The notes under the pieces were generated by a model. It did no database searches. It was not told the origin of the DNA and saw nothing but the letters and a program-made list of their open reading frames with translations. Shown piece after piece: positions 39,801 to 49,200 of a stretch of 64,000 nt of DNA (position 1 is its first letter; each line of letters begins with the position of its first letter). The DNA is taken from positions 930,001 through 994,000 of the forward strand of contig NZ_CP100350.1 in NCBI RefSeq assembly GCF_024204685.1. Reading direction: 5' to 3'. The position numbers were made by a program, and so were the translations under genes. This DNA comes from Gilvimarinus sp. DA14. GTDB taxonomy: Bacteria; Pseudomonadota; Gammaproteobacteria; Pseudomonadales; Cellvibrionaceae.

Positions 39801-40501
39801 GACTGGATAAATTTATCGCCCACGCCACCTTCCTGCCCCGCTCAGAAGTTAAAAAGCTTCTCAAGCGCGGCGAGATAAGCGTTGATGGCAAAACCACAAC
39901 TCAGGGGTCACATCAATTAAGCGGAAAAGAGGAAATTAAACGTTTAGGCGAGCGGCTGCATTTGCCAAAAGCGCGCTATTTTATGCTCCACAAACCTAAA
40001 GGCGTGGTCTGTGCCAACCAAGACCCAGAGCACCCAACCGCATTAGACTGCTTGCAAGAGCCCAACAAAGAAAGCCTACAAATAGCCGGGCGCCTGGATA
40101 AAGACACCACCGGCATGCTCCTGCTTACCGATGACGGCCAGTGGAACCACCGCGTTACCTCACCCGCACAACATAAAACGAAAACCTACTGGCTGCGTAC
40201 CGCAGACCCTTTAGACGAGAATTTAATTCAGCACTTCGCTTCAGGGATACAGTTAAAAGACGAACCCCGCCCCTGCCGGCCCGCGCAATTAACTTTATTA
40301 GATGTGCATACGGCTCGGCTGAAAATCAGCGAAGGCAAGTACCACCAGGTAAAGCGCATGTTCGCCGCTTGCGGCAACCACGTGCTTGAGCTTCACCGCG
40401 AAGCCATAGGTTCAGTAGCTCTGGATAAAAATTTGCAACCGGGACACTACCGGCCACTGAGTGAATGGGAAGTAAAACAATTGGGTGATACAAATGCATG
40501 A
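39797..40501 (+). CDS. rsuA: 16S rRNA pseudouridine(516) synthase
   Basis: The protein has 234 residues from the ATG at 39797 in an ATGA overlap with truC. It has an N-terminal S4 RNA-binding domain (MRLDKFIAHATFLPRSEVKK) and a catalytic domain with Asp in AGRLDKDTTGMLLLTDDG and SEGKYHQVKRMFAACGN. This matches RsuA rather than RluB/E/F by size and motif. It modifies U516 of 16S rRNA during small-subunit assembly. Confidence 0.9.
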   Translation: MRLDKFIAHATFLPRSEVKKLLKRGEISVDGKTTTQGSHQLSGKEEIKRLGERLHLPKARYFMLHKPKGVVCANQDPEHPTALDCLQEPNKESLQIAGRLDKDTTGMLLLTDDGQWNHRVTSPAQHKTKTYWLRTADPLDENLIQHFASGIQLKDEPRPCRPAQLTLLDVHTARLKISEGKYHQVKRMFAACGNHVLELHREAIGSVALDKNLQPGHYRPLSEWEVKQLGDTNA

Positions 40502-41540
40502 TCCCGCCCTTCCTTGGCTAAGCCAACAAACTGGTACGGGCCAGTGCGTCTGGTTGTGCGATGAACACTTTTACGGTTTTGAAAATCAGTTACCGGGCGG
40601 AGCGCAACACATCTACATCTGCAACCGATACGACATTGTCCAGCGCATGCAAGCGCTGCAGCTGCAAGCCGTGTTCAGTGATTTTGCCGAAGCTGACTTA
40701 CCTGGCGCCATCAATACCCTGTTCTATCGGGTATCCAAAGAAAAGCCGGTGGTTCACCGCGCGCTGAATATCGCCGCTGCAAAGCTTGCCGCAGGCGGCC
40801 AACTGCACATGTGCGGACTTAAAAGCGAAGGGGCCAAAAACTATTTAGACAAAGCCGCACAACTGCTCGGCTGCGCTAAAGCAACACGAAAACACGGCCT
40901 GGCTTACTGCGCGAGCTTAACTCGACACACCAGCGTAGAAAGCACACTGGATGACAGCCACTACCCCGAGTTGCGCGCCCTTGCCAAAGCGCCACAGTTT
41001 GCTAGCAAACCCGGGCAGTTTGGCTGGCAGAAAATCGACCAAGGCAGTGAGTTTTTGTTACAGACCCTCGCTCAGCAAAAGCTGCTCAAGCAAACCGACT
41101 CACTACTGGATTTAGGCTGTGGCTATGGTTATCTGGCACTGGAAGCCTGTCGGAGCCTGTTGACCGATCTACCCCAGCGACTAGTGCTAACGGACAACAA
41201 TGCCGCCGCCCTTATCAGTGCTGAATACAACAGCAAACAATTACATATAGCGGCCGAGATTGTCCCCGGCGACTGCGGCGATAGTGTGAGCGGCCAATTT
41301 CAAACCCTACTCTGCAATCCGCCTTTTCATCAGGGTTTTGCGCTCAGCCAGGACTTAACCGAACGCTTCTTGCACAGTGCTGCGAGGCATCTGGAGAACG
41401 ACGGCAGCGCCTTTTTTGTGGTAAACAGTTTTATTGCTGTCGAACAAAAAGCCAAACCCTATTTTGCCCAGCAAGAGACGCTAGCAAATAACAAACAATT
41501 TAAAGTAATACGCCTGAGCAGACCGCGAGCGCGGGCTTAG
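40494..41540 (+). CDS. rsmC: 16S rRNA (guanine1207-N2)-methyltransferase (RsmC-like)
   Basis: The protein has 348 residues from the ATG at 40494, overlapping rsuA by 8 bases; a GTG at 40485 is an alternative. It has a divergent N-terminal methyltransferase-like half and a C-terminal SAM domain with LLDLGCGYGYLALEA and the NPPFHQGF motif for N2-guanine methylation. RlmG (23S G1835) has a similar layout, so RsmC is preferred but not certain. It forms a coupled set with truC and rsuA. Confidence 0.82.
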   Translation: MHDPALPWLSQQTGTGQCVWLCDEHFYGFENQLPGGAQHIYICNRYDIVQRMQALQLQAVFSDFAEADLPGAINTLFYRVSKEKPVVHRALNIAAAKLAAGGQLHMCGLKSEGAKNYLDKAAQLLGCAKATRKHGLAYCASLTRHTSVESTLDDSHYPELRALAKAPQFASKPGQFGWQKIDQGSEFLLQTLAQQKLLKQTDSLLDLGCGYGYLALEACRSLLTDLPQRLVLTDNNAAALISAEYNSKQLHIAAEIVPGDCGDSVSGQFQTLLCNPPFHQGFALSQDLTERFLHSAARHLENDGSAFFVVNSFIAVEQKAKPYFAQQETLANNKQFKVIRLSRPRARA

Positions 41541-41544
41541 CACT

Positions 41545-42273
41545 TTAAAAAACGGCTTTTATGTTGACGCAATCGCCAAGCTTGACGCCGTAATTTGCCA
41601 AGCGCGTCGCCATCAAAGCGGCGCCATTGCGCACCTCACTTAAGTAACAGGCCGCAAAGATATTTTCATACTGCGGCATCTGCAAGGTGTACCCACTGTG
41701 AAAGCCCTCAGCGGTCGATGCCATGGCGCTTTGCTTGTACTCCTCGTGCGAGCCAAAGTTTGCCACCAGCAGACCATTGGGCTGCAAATGTTGTGTTAAT
41801 ACCCTGCACCAGGCGCGATCCATTGGCAGAACCCGCTCTGGCTCACCAGCGCTGCCGGAGAACAAATCATCGATAATCAAATCAAACCCGGGGCCACGGT
41901 AGTATTTCATAAACGCCACAGCGTCGGCGCAGTACAGAGGCATATGACCGCCTCGCACCCCAAAGTAGCGCCGCGCCAGTGCCAAATGCACTTGGCTCAA
42001 ATCCACTCCAACAATCAATGCCCAGGGGTAAAGCCGGTTGAGTTTACGCACCACCGCACCGCCGCCGACACCTAACACCAACACGCGCTTAATGCTCTGC
42101 TGCGGCTGCAGCAGACTGGGTAACCAGAGCAAATCCCACAAGTTTCCCTCAAGCAGCCTGTGAGGGTGATACTGACTGTGAAAAATACCATCGGTGTATA
42201 AGCGTAAACTGGCGCCGGCGCTACGCACCTGACACACCTGCCCCCACTCATCAGTCTTTTGCGCGATTATCAT
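41545..42273 (-). CDS. Spermidine synthase-like SAM-binding protein
   Basis: The protein has 242 residues. It has a glycine-rich VLVLGVGGGAVVRKLNRLYP and a following acidic loop (VGVDLSQVHLALARRYFG), as in spermidine synthases. The catalytic Asp is plausible in DLIIDDLFSG. It has no membrane part, unlike fused MFS/synthase proteins, and polyamine activity is not assured. It converges on rsmC with a 4-base gap and sits 6 bases after the J-domain gene. Confidence 0.75.
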   Translation of the reverse strand: MIIAQKTDEWGQVCQVRSAGASLRLYTDGIFHSQYHPHRLLEGNLWDLLWLPSLLQPQQSIKRVLVLGVGGGAVVRKLNRLYPWALIVGVDLSQVHLALARRYFGVRGGHMPLYCADAVAFMKYYRGPGFDLIIDDLFSGSAGEPERVLPMDRAWCRVLTQHLQPNGLLVANFGSHEEYKQSAMASTAEGFHSGYTLQMPQYENIFAACYLSEVRNGAALMATRLANYGVKLGDCVNIKAVF

Positions 42274-42279
42274 GCATGG

Positions 42280-42879
42280 TCACCGTTTGGCTTGCAGCAC
42301 CGACATAGCCCAATTGATGCGCTGCAGCTGCTGGGTATCGCCGCCGCGATCCGGGTGCGCGCGCATCGCCAAACGGCGGTACTGTTGTTTTATCTGGGTA
42401 TAGTCCGCTGAATCGCAAAGCCCCAGAATATCCAACGCTTCTTGCCGGTCACCCGGCGACACCTGGTGTTTTGCAAGCTGGCGCCAAAAACCATCTAAAA
42501 GCTCGGTGACGGACTCATCGGTCGCGGCGCGAAAATGCTCCCAATTAAGATAGTACTCACTTAAGCGGGCCTCACGAGCACCACCCAGAGCAGCCCCCTG
42601 CCCCGACGAACTGTCCATGGCATAAACCCGAACCTCCACCAAGCCTATATCCAGCCCGATAGAATTCTCAGCCAGTTCAGCTTTCAACAGGTAAAGCCCG
42701 TTGAATAATAAGAAATGCGTTTGGAACAACCGTTGAGGAGCGGCATTGTAATCCTCTGGCAGCAAACCTCTGGCCACCAAGATCTTAATCAAGCCGTGCT
42801 CGGTATAGCCGTCGCCGGGCTCGCAGAGCAGCTCCCGCAAGACACCAAGCAGAGGATTATCGCTGTTGTCGGTGCGCAT
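42280..42879 (-). CDS. DnaJ-related protein with C-terminal J domain
   Basis: The protein has 199 residues from the ATG at 42879 (MRTDNSDNPLLGVLRELL), with GGAG upstream. A longer frame adds 49 atypical residues. The N-terminal DNAJ-related region (about 1-130) is followed by a J domain at the C-terminus with the essential HPD in RAHPDRGGDTQQLQRINWAM. J domains stimulate DnaK. The reversed order, with J at the end, is typical of this gammaproteobacterial family. Confidence 0.87.
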   Translation of the reverse strand: MRTDNSDNPLLGVLRELLCEPGDGYTEHGLIKILVARGLLPEDYNAAPQRLFQTHFLLFNGLYLLKAELAENSIGLDIGLVEVRVYAMDSSSGQGAALGGAREARLSEYYLNWEHFRAATDESVTELLDGFWRQLAKHQVSPGDRQEALDILGLCDSADYTQIKQQYRRLAMRAHPDRGGDTQQLQRINWAMSVLQAKR

Positions 42880-43044
42880 AAAGCGGACTCCAAAACGGTT
42901 GGCACAAAGCGCCCAGTATAGCCATAAGGGCGCTCGGGACTCCAACAAGCAACCCGCTATCTCTTTGAATTGTATAGGGTTAATACAATTTGTAGGGTTT
43001 TTAGGCACACCTCTATATTTATTCAACTTTTTCCCAATCAGGGG

Positions 43045-43071
43045 TTGACCAAATCGGGATCGCTCTATAAT
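43045..43071 (+). promoter_or_regulatory. Promoter of tRNA-Asn
   Basis: TTGACC (43045-43050) and a perfect TATAAT (43066-43071) are 15 bases apart, a little short. They are followed by ATGCGCACC, the same GCGCACC discriminator as at the tRNA-Pro promoter. The tRNA starts about 30 bases downstream. Confidence 0.75.
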
Positions 43072-43103
43072 ATGCGCACCACTTCCACAGAGGAAGTCAC
43101 CGT

Positions 43104-43179
43104 TCCGCCTTAGCTCAGTCGGTAGAGCAAATGACTGTTAATCATTGGGTCGCTGGTTCGAGCCCAGCAGGCGGAGCCA
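43104..43179 (+). tRNA. tRNA-Asn (anticodon GTT)
   Basis: A 76-base cloverleaf. Acceptor TCCGCCT pairs with AGGCGGA, the D arm is TAGCTCAGTCGGTAGAGCA, the anticodon loop CTGTTAA has GTT, the T loop contains GGTTCGAGCCC and CCA is encoded. Confidence 0.97.
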
Positions 43180-43190
43180 AATAAAGATGA

Positions 43191-43223
43191 AAGGGCTACT
43201 CAGAGATGGGTAGCCCTTTTTTC
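43191..43223 (+). terminator. Rho-independent terminator of tRNA-Asn
   Basis: A 9-bp stem AAGGGCTAC (43191-43199) pairs with GTAGCCCTT (43210-43218) and is followed by a T-run. It lies 11 bases after the tRNA. Confidence 0.93.
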
Positions 43224-43292
43224 GTTGCACAAAGAAAAACTGCAGACAACCTCTGCGCTTAGACATCATTAACGAAGCATAAGGGTCACAGC

Positions 43293-43574
43293 ATGTTCAA
43301 CGTAAACAACTATTTCGAAGGCAAAGTCGCCTCCATCGCCTTTGCGGGCGAAAAACTACCCGCCACCGTTGGCGTGATGGCGCCCGGCGATTATGAGTTT
43401 GGCACCAGCCAGCGCGAGTATATGAAAGTAATCAGCGGCGCCCTAACCGTTAAACTGCCAGGCTCCGACGATTGGGTCACCTATGGTGCTGGGGAAGAAT
43501 TTATTGTCGAAGCGCAGCAGAAATTCGGCGTTAAGGTAGAATCCGATACCGCGTATCTGTGCCTGTACGAATAA
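43293..43574 (+). CDS. ppnP: Pyrimidine/purine nucleoside phosphorylase
   Basis: The protein has 93 residues and is a small cupin (former DUF1255, YaiE) with [21 protein letters not shown] and the typical end [15 protein letters not shown]. PpnP splits several nucleosides to base and ribose 1-phosphate. It has an AAGGG ribosome-binding site and its own transcript, bounded by the tRNA-Asn terminator and a long gap. Confidence 0.93.
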   Translation: MFNVNNYFEGKVASIAFAGEKLPATVGVMAPGDYEFGTSQREYMKVISGALTVKLPGSDDWVTYGAGEEFIVEAQQKFGVKVESDTAYLCLYE

Positions 43575-44076
43575 GTTTAAACGCCGGGAGTGAGGCGCAA
43601 AGCCAGCTCCCGCCCTCGGCCAACTTTATAATGATAAAAACATCGCACCGCGACCTGTGTACACTAATTAAACGCAGTCTATTGCTACCTAGAGTTCGTC
43701 AATCAAGACTTTAGGGGCTAAAGCTTAAGTGGCCGAACGAGAGGTTTGATCACTGCCCATGGACGACACGCAACACTTAATGCCTCTCGCGCCTGCGCCC
43801 CCTTTAAATAGGGCTTAGGGCAGCTCCTGCCGCAACCCGCCGAGCTAAAACCAAGTCTATCGCCAAAAGCCAAAGCCCAGAGCACGCTCGCAGGGCCGGC
43901 TTTGGCTGTGTTAAATAACCTCACCTGCTCACTGCGCCTAACTAGCAATAAGTCTTGCTTGCAAAACAGGGGCTTCCTTGCGGCGTATTTATTAGCATCA
44001 ATAGGCTCTTGCAGCAATGATCAGAAAACCCTTGCCTAAATTAGCCCTGCTATGCCCTGCCCCCAACCTCGAAATC

Positions 44077-44102
44077 AAACCAATATGACGTCAAACTGGT
44101 TT
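44077..44102. promoter_or_regulatory. Inverted repeat upstream of the PL7/CBM32 lyase gene
   Basis: AAACCA (44077-44082) and TGGTTT (44097-44102) are inverted with a 14-base spacer. The right arm extends to TGGTTTAC, shared with the palindrome before the TonB receptor. It may be an operator. Confidence 0.35.
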
Positions 44103-44190
44103 ACATTTTTGTAAGAACAAGTATAAAATTTTCATCAGAGCCACGATGATATCTGACTGAGTACAGAAACTATCCCTCGAAGCAGAAGCG

Positions 44191-44248
44191 GCGAACGACA
44201 CCAAAAAAGGTGAGATACGGCCACCGAACGGCAAGCCGTATTACTCGC
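44191..44248 (+). ncRNA. Candidate structured 5' leader of the PL7/CBM32 gene
   Basis: Two adjacent hairpins are visible: CACC-AAAAAA-GGTG (44199-44212) and ATACGGC with GCCGTAT (44215-44221 and 44235-44241). Both are enclosed by GCGA (44191-44194) and TCGC (44245-44248). This has the shape of a three-way junction about 110 bases before the start codon. I recognise no known riboswitch class; the fold is inferred by eye. Confidence 0.3.
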
Positions 44249-44360
44249 TAAAGATAAAAATAATATGCAAAAAGCTCAGCGTTAACCAACAGCAAATATA
44301 TCTTTTACTTTTAATAACAACAGTACTTTCAATACCGGCAAGATTTCTCAGGAGCCATAG

Positions 44361-45797
44361 ATGCTTTCATCCCGTCGCCTTTTTCTATTATTTTCATTAA
44401 CCGTCACGAGCCTCGCTGGATGCTCCGGCTCTTCCAGTCAAGATAATACTACGACCAGCTCATCCAACTCGAGCGCATCCAGCCTGCCATCAACACCACA
44501 AAGCTGTAGCTCAAGCACAGCGCTTATTATCGACTCAATTACCGAAAACGACAGCGACGAGAACAATGGCGCTGCAAAGGCTATTGACTACAACCTTTCC
44601 CCGGAATCACGCTGGTCATCGCTCGGCGACGGCAAAAGCATTACATTGGATATGGGCACTCAGGCAACGATAACAGAAGTAAAAACCGCCTGGCACAAGC
44701 ACGATGAACGAACAAGCTTTTACGAGCTGGAAGCGTCAACCGATGAAACTGACTGGGTGAACCTAGTAGCCAACGGGCAGTCCGAAAATACTCAGCTTTT
44801 CACCTCAGCCACGTTTGACGAAGTTACTGCTCGCTATATCCGCTTAATAGGTCACGGAAACTCCAACGATTTATGGAACGATTTAATTGAAGTAGAAGTT
44901 TACGGCTGCGACGGGCTGGAGGTGGCCTCCGCGCAACCCAGCGGAGCACTTGAGCCTACCGACTTATCCCCGCTCAGCCCCCCTTCGGATAATTTTGATT
45001 TATCTCGCTGGTATCTAAGCGTTCCAAGCGATAACGACAATAATGGCAATGCCGATAGCATAAAAGAAAAGCAGCTTAACAACGGCTACGAAAACCCCGA
45101 CTACTTCTTCACTGGTGACGACGGCGGCATGGTGTTTCGGGTTTACCCCACTGGCTTCAAAACATCAGCAAATACCAGCTATACACGAACCGAACTGCGC
45201 GAGATGCTCCGTGCCGGCGACACCAGCATTGACACAAAGGGCGTGAATGCCAACAACTGGGTATTTGGTAGCGCCCCTGCTTCAGACAGAGCAAAAGCCG
45301 GTGGCATAGACGGAAATATGCGCGCTACACTAGCCGTTAACAGAGTCTCGACCACTGGCGAGAACTATCAGGTGGGGCGCGTCATCATCGGCCAAATACA
45401 CGCTAACGATGATGAACCCATTCGGCTTTACTACAGAAAACTCCCCGACAACAGCAAAGGAGCTCTCTATTTCGCACACGAAATTAAAGACGGAGACGAC
45501 CAGTGGCACTCTCTGATTGGAAGCAGAAGTGACCAGGCAGCAGATCCTAGCGATGGAATAGCCTTAAACGAAATTTTCAGCTACGAAATTGACGTTCGCG
45601 GTAACACCTTAAGCGTGCATATTTATCGCGAAGGTCAACCCACCATCTCTAAAAGCATTAGCATGCGCGACAGCGGCTATGATCAGGGCGGCCAGTATAT
45701 GTACTTTAAAGCGGGCGCTTACAACCAAAACAACAGCGGCGAGGACACTGACTACACCCAAGTAACCTTCTACGCACTAGAGCAGCGACACAACTGA
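44361..45797 (+). CDS. Surface lipoprotein alginate lyase, CBM32-like domain plus PL7
   Basis: The protein has 478 residues with AGGAG upstream of the ATG. A lipoprotein signal ends at LAGC (Cys21), followed by a Ser-rich linker. A discoidin/CBM32-like domain (about 52-188) comes next, with WSSLGDGKSITLDMG and ARYIRLIGHGNSNDLWNDLIEVEVYG. The PL7 lyase domain (about 205-476) has the conserved blocks YTRTELREM, IIGQIHAND and YFKAGAYNQN, which carry the Arg/Glu, Gln/His and Tyr of the active site. It cleaves alginate by beta-elimination, probably at the outer membrane. It is the first gene of the alginate region, separate from the main operon. Confidence 0.92.
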   Translation: MLSSRRLFLLFSLTVTSLAGCSGSSSQDNTTTSSSNSSASSLPSTPQSCSSSTALIIDSITENDSDENNGAAKAIDYNLSPESRWSSLGDGKSITLDMGTQATITEVKTAWHKHDERTSFYELEASTDETDWVNLVANGQSENTQLFTSATFDEVTARYIRLIGHGNSNDLWNDLIEVEVYGCDGLEVASAQPSGALEPTDLSPLSPPSDNFDLSRWYLSVPSDNDNNGNADSIKEKQLNNGYENPDYFFTGDDGGMVFRVYPTGFKTSANTSYTRTELREMLRAGDTSIDTKGVNANNWVFGSAPASDRAKAGGIDGNMRATLAVNRVSTTGENYQVGRVIIGQIHANDDEPIRLYYRKLPDNSKGALYFAHEIKDGDDQWHSLIGSRSDQAADPSDGIALNEIFSYEIDVRGNTLSVHIYREGQPTISKSISMRDSGYDQGGQYMYFKAGAYNQNNSGEDTDYTQVTFYALEQRHN

Positions 45798-45941
45798 TGT
45801 AAATAGCAGCGTCTCTTATTAAATTTCGTTAGTCTGACTTGCTCCGGCAAACATTAGCCGGAGCAGTCATGCTGCCCAAACTTCAACCCGCCGCCCCCGC
45901 AGCCCTAGATTCACGATTCCTCAACCACCTATCATTTGGGA

Positions 45942-45953
45942 TTGGTTTACCAA
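45942..45953. promoter_or_regulatory. Palindrome TTGGTTTACCAA, candidate GntR-type operator
   Basis: TTGGT-TT-ACCAA is a perfect dyad about 190 bases before the receptor promoter candidate. It resembles the TTGGTnnACCAA-type sites bound by UxuR/ExuR-like FadR-subfamily regulators of hexuronate catabolism. A GntR/FadR-type gene lies at the right edge of this locus. The match is by pattern only. Confidence 0.45.
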
Positions 45954-46137
45954 CTGAGCTTATCCTTGTCACCACCTTAAGCATTTCAGCTAACCCTTTG
46001 TTTTCATTATTTTTTAATGTTACTGCAGCGCAGCTTAGCGGCTTTTATCATGGCAAAACTTGGAACAACACCTAAAGTTCAATCGTTTGGTATAGCAACT
46101 TTTTGCTTCATCCCCTTGCACTTCAATGGCATTTTGG

Positions 46138-46166
46138 TTGACAATATTATCTGCCAAATGAATACA
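46138..46166 (+). promoter_or_regulatory. Promoter candidate of the TonB receptor gene
   Basis: TTGACA (46138-46143) is followed after 17 bases by AATACA (46161-46166). The -35 lies in TTTTGGTTGACA, sharing GGTTGACA with the region before the alginate lyase operon. The -10 is weak. Confidence 0.4.
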
Positions 46167-46225
46167 AATTGGGCGCCAAGAGGCGTTTACCCAAATATCA
46201 ACAATAACGGGCCCTGGAGGATATA

Positions 46226-49200
46226 ATGCGAAATAACAATAAGTTCGCTCAAAAGTCATCACGCAAGCATAGTTTCAACCGCTCAATGCTGGTTAGTGCT
46301 ATAGCCGCTATTTCATACACCGGCATGGCGCAAGCTCAAGATTCATCGGACGAAATGCTTGCACTTGAGGAAGTTGTGGTACAAGGCACACGCGCCACGA
46401 TTCAAACCACCATCGACATTAAACGAAACTCCACCACGATCGTAGACGGTATGTCCGCCAACGATATTGGTGACATGCCTGCCCTTTCCATTGGTGAAGC
46501 ACTAGAATCTATTACTGGCGCGTCTTCACACAGGGAAAATGGCGGCGCTACTGAAATTTCGATCCGCGGGCTCGGCCCGTACCTGAGCGCCACCACTTTC
46601 AACGGCCGCAACGCCACAAACGGCAGTGGCGACCGCTCAGTAAACTTCTCTCAGTTCCCATCCGAGCTAATCAACAAACTGGCCATCTATAAAACTCAAG
46701 ATGCCAGCTTGATCGAAGGTGGTGTAGCAGGTCTAATCGCCCTGGAAACCGTTAGACCTTTGGATTTCAACAAGCGACGCCTGCAAGTCGAAGCAAAAGC
46801 CGGCTTCCAACCAAATCAACAAAACATTGAAGACTCAATGTCAGGAGATGTGGGCTTTCGCGGCAGTGCCAGCTATGTAGACCAATTTGAGTTTGACAAT
46901 GGCTCTGCACTGGGGATCTCTTTGGGATATGAGCAAAGCGATATTGCTCAGCCTGAATCTGAAATGCGTGCATCCAGTCCCAGCGGTACCTCGCTGTTTG
47001 CCTGTATCAATGATCCGAGTGTGACTGATCGAGGTTACTACCTGGAATCAGCCGGTGACTGTGAAGACCCCACCACCGGGCCTTCTAACTCTGGCGATTA
47101 CAACACTGAGATCAACCCAGAAACTGGGGAAGCCTATGACGCAGGCAAAGACTATGCGTTTGCCCCCAGCTCCAACAGCTATCGTCAGAACGACACATCT
47201 GACGAGCGTGAGGCTTTCTTTGCTGCACTTCAGTTCCAGCCTAATGATCGCACGGATATTAATATCGATTACCAAACCTCCGAGCGTATTCAGGCAGAGA
47301 AACGTCACGACTTAAACTTTGCCAACCAAAAGCGCACTACCCCAGGGGTTACACCAGAAAACCTGGTGGTATCTGAAAACGGCGCTATTCACAATTGGGT
47401 GGGCGAAACCGCCATCGAATCAAACAGTGAGCTCTATCGTCGTGACGAGAATTATGAGGGTTACGGGATAAACATCGCCTATGATATCACCCAAGACTTC
47501 ACCGTTTCGGCCGACTACTCATTCTCCGAAACTACACGTGTAGAAAACCAAATCTTACTGCGTACACAGTCTGACGATCGCAACGTATACGCTGAAGATA
47601 TCTCTCAATATCGCCCCATGGTTCAATGGGATACCGATTCGGGCATCCGCCAATACGAGATCACCGGGTTTGATGTGACCGACCATTCACTGTTCTCGGA
47701 TCGCTACCGTGCTCGTATTGACAGTGACGTGGATCGTACCAACACCATCGAAGCTTTCCGTGCAGACTTCGAATGGCGCTTAGACGGCATGATTACAGCC
47801 GTTAAAGGCGGTGTCCGTCACTCCGAGCTCGAATATCTGGACATGGGCCCCACTGTACGCAATGAGTTTGAAGTGACCATTGGGGAGTACGAGTTCCTGT
47901 CTCAAGTAAACGAAACCTGTGCGATCGATTTCCCTGAAAGTGACTTTATGGGAGCAGAACGCGACGGCGCACTGTTTACTATCTTGGACGATCAGGGAAA
48001 TATTGTTAAGGAAACCAACAGCTGGGCTACATTCGATACCGCCTGTGCTGTTTCCATGCTCGCCGAGCATACCGGTAACAGCATGGATTTCCCAGAAATG
48101 CCGGAATCCCTGGCCAGCACGACTGATGTGACCGAAACCACAGACGCCGCCTACATCATGGCTGACTTTGACAGCGAGATGTTTAATAAAACCGTTCGCG
48201 GTAACTTTGGTGTGCGTGTTATTCAAACCGACGTTGAGTCCATCGGTTATCGCACCCCCTATACCATTGAAACCTCAGACGAGGGCATCCTCTCACTGGT
48301 CCCTGTAGAGAGTGCAGATCTTGAGCGCGTAGAAGCAGGCGGTGACTACACCGAAGTACTGCCAAGTGTTAACGTCATTATGGATCTCAGCGAAGAGCTG
48401 ATGCTCCGCGGTGCGGTATATCGTGGCTTATCACGCCCAGAGCCTGCAGATCTCAGTTATCAACGCGGCTTTACCGTAAGCAGCGAAGAAGACATTACCG
48501 AGCTGGATGAGCTGATTCAAAACGTTAGTGGCGATGGTAATCCCAACCTGCAACCACTGACCTCTTGGAGCTTTGACGCAGCCATCGAGTGGTACCCGAA
48601 TCAAGATACCATGCTGGCTTTCGGCCTCTATCACAAAAAATTCCAAGGCGGTTTTGATACTACCCGGACTACCGAAGAGTTTTTAATTGATGGCCAGATG
48701 GTCCCTGCCGATTTTGATTTGACTGAAACCAACGACGACACCAGCAATCTCACCGGTATCGAGATCACGGCCACTCATAACTTCTCCTATCTGCCGGGGC
48801 TGCTTAGCGGATTTGGTTTCAAAGCGAGCTACAACTACGCCGATTCTGACTTTGAATTTGAAGACAGCAACTATGGCGACATTACCGTGCGCGATGACGA
48901 GGGCAATGTCGTTTATCAAACAGATGGTATTGTCGAACCGGGCAACGTTCCCGGCTTCTCAGATCACGTTTTCTCTGGACAGTTGTACTTCTCTGAAGGC
49001 GATTTTGACGCTAGCTTGATCTACAAATATCGCAGCGAGTACTTTCAGCCCTACACTAGCAATGGCACACGTTTGCGCTTTGTTGGAGATACAGGTGTAT
49101 GGGAAACACGTATGTCTTACTACATTACCGACGACGTCCGTGTAAGCCTGGAAGCAATTAATCTGTTTGACGAGCCGAAAAAACAATATCACTACACCCG

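Larger units (their letters stand above)
43575..44360. other. Long non-coding region between ppnP and the PL7/CBM32 gene
   Basis: This is 786 bases with no credible gene; a 99-codon minus-strand frame (43718-44017) has no start signal or family resemblance. It holds a possible ppnP terminator stem (CGGGAG/CTCCCG, about 43585-43610), a 10-bp inverted repeat (43868-43877 with 43898-43907), an AAACCA/TGGTTT inverted repeat (44077-44102) and a structured leader (44191-44248). It marks the border between housekeeping genes and the alginate locus. Confidence 0.6.
45798..46225. other. Region between the PL7/CBM32 gene and the TonB receptor gene
   Basis: This is 428 bases. A perfect 9-bp hairpin TGCTCCGGC/GCCGGAGCA (45840-45848 and 45857-45865) follows the PL7 gene but lacks a T-run. 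Then come the palindrome TTGGTTTACCAA (45942-45953) and a receptor promoter candidate (46138-46166). Short frames here (45839-46075, 46017-46226) have no coding character. Confidence 0.6.

Noticed and set aside
43718-44017. 99-codon minus-strand frame in the gap after ppnP
   Set aside because: No ribosome-binding site, signal or domain; it overlaps an inverted repeat and is probably non-coding.
44191-44248. c-di-GMP or other known riboswitch
   Set aside because: None of the conserved core sequences of classes I know are present; kept only as an unnamed structured leader.
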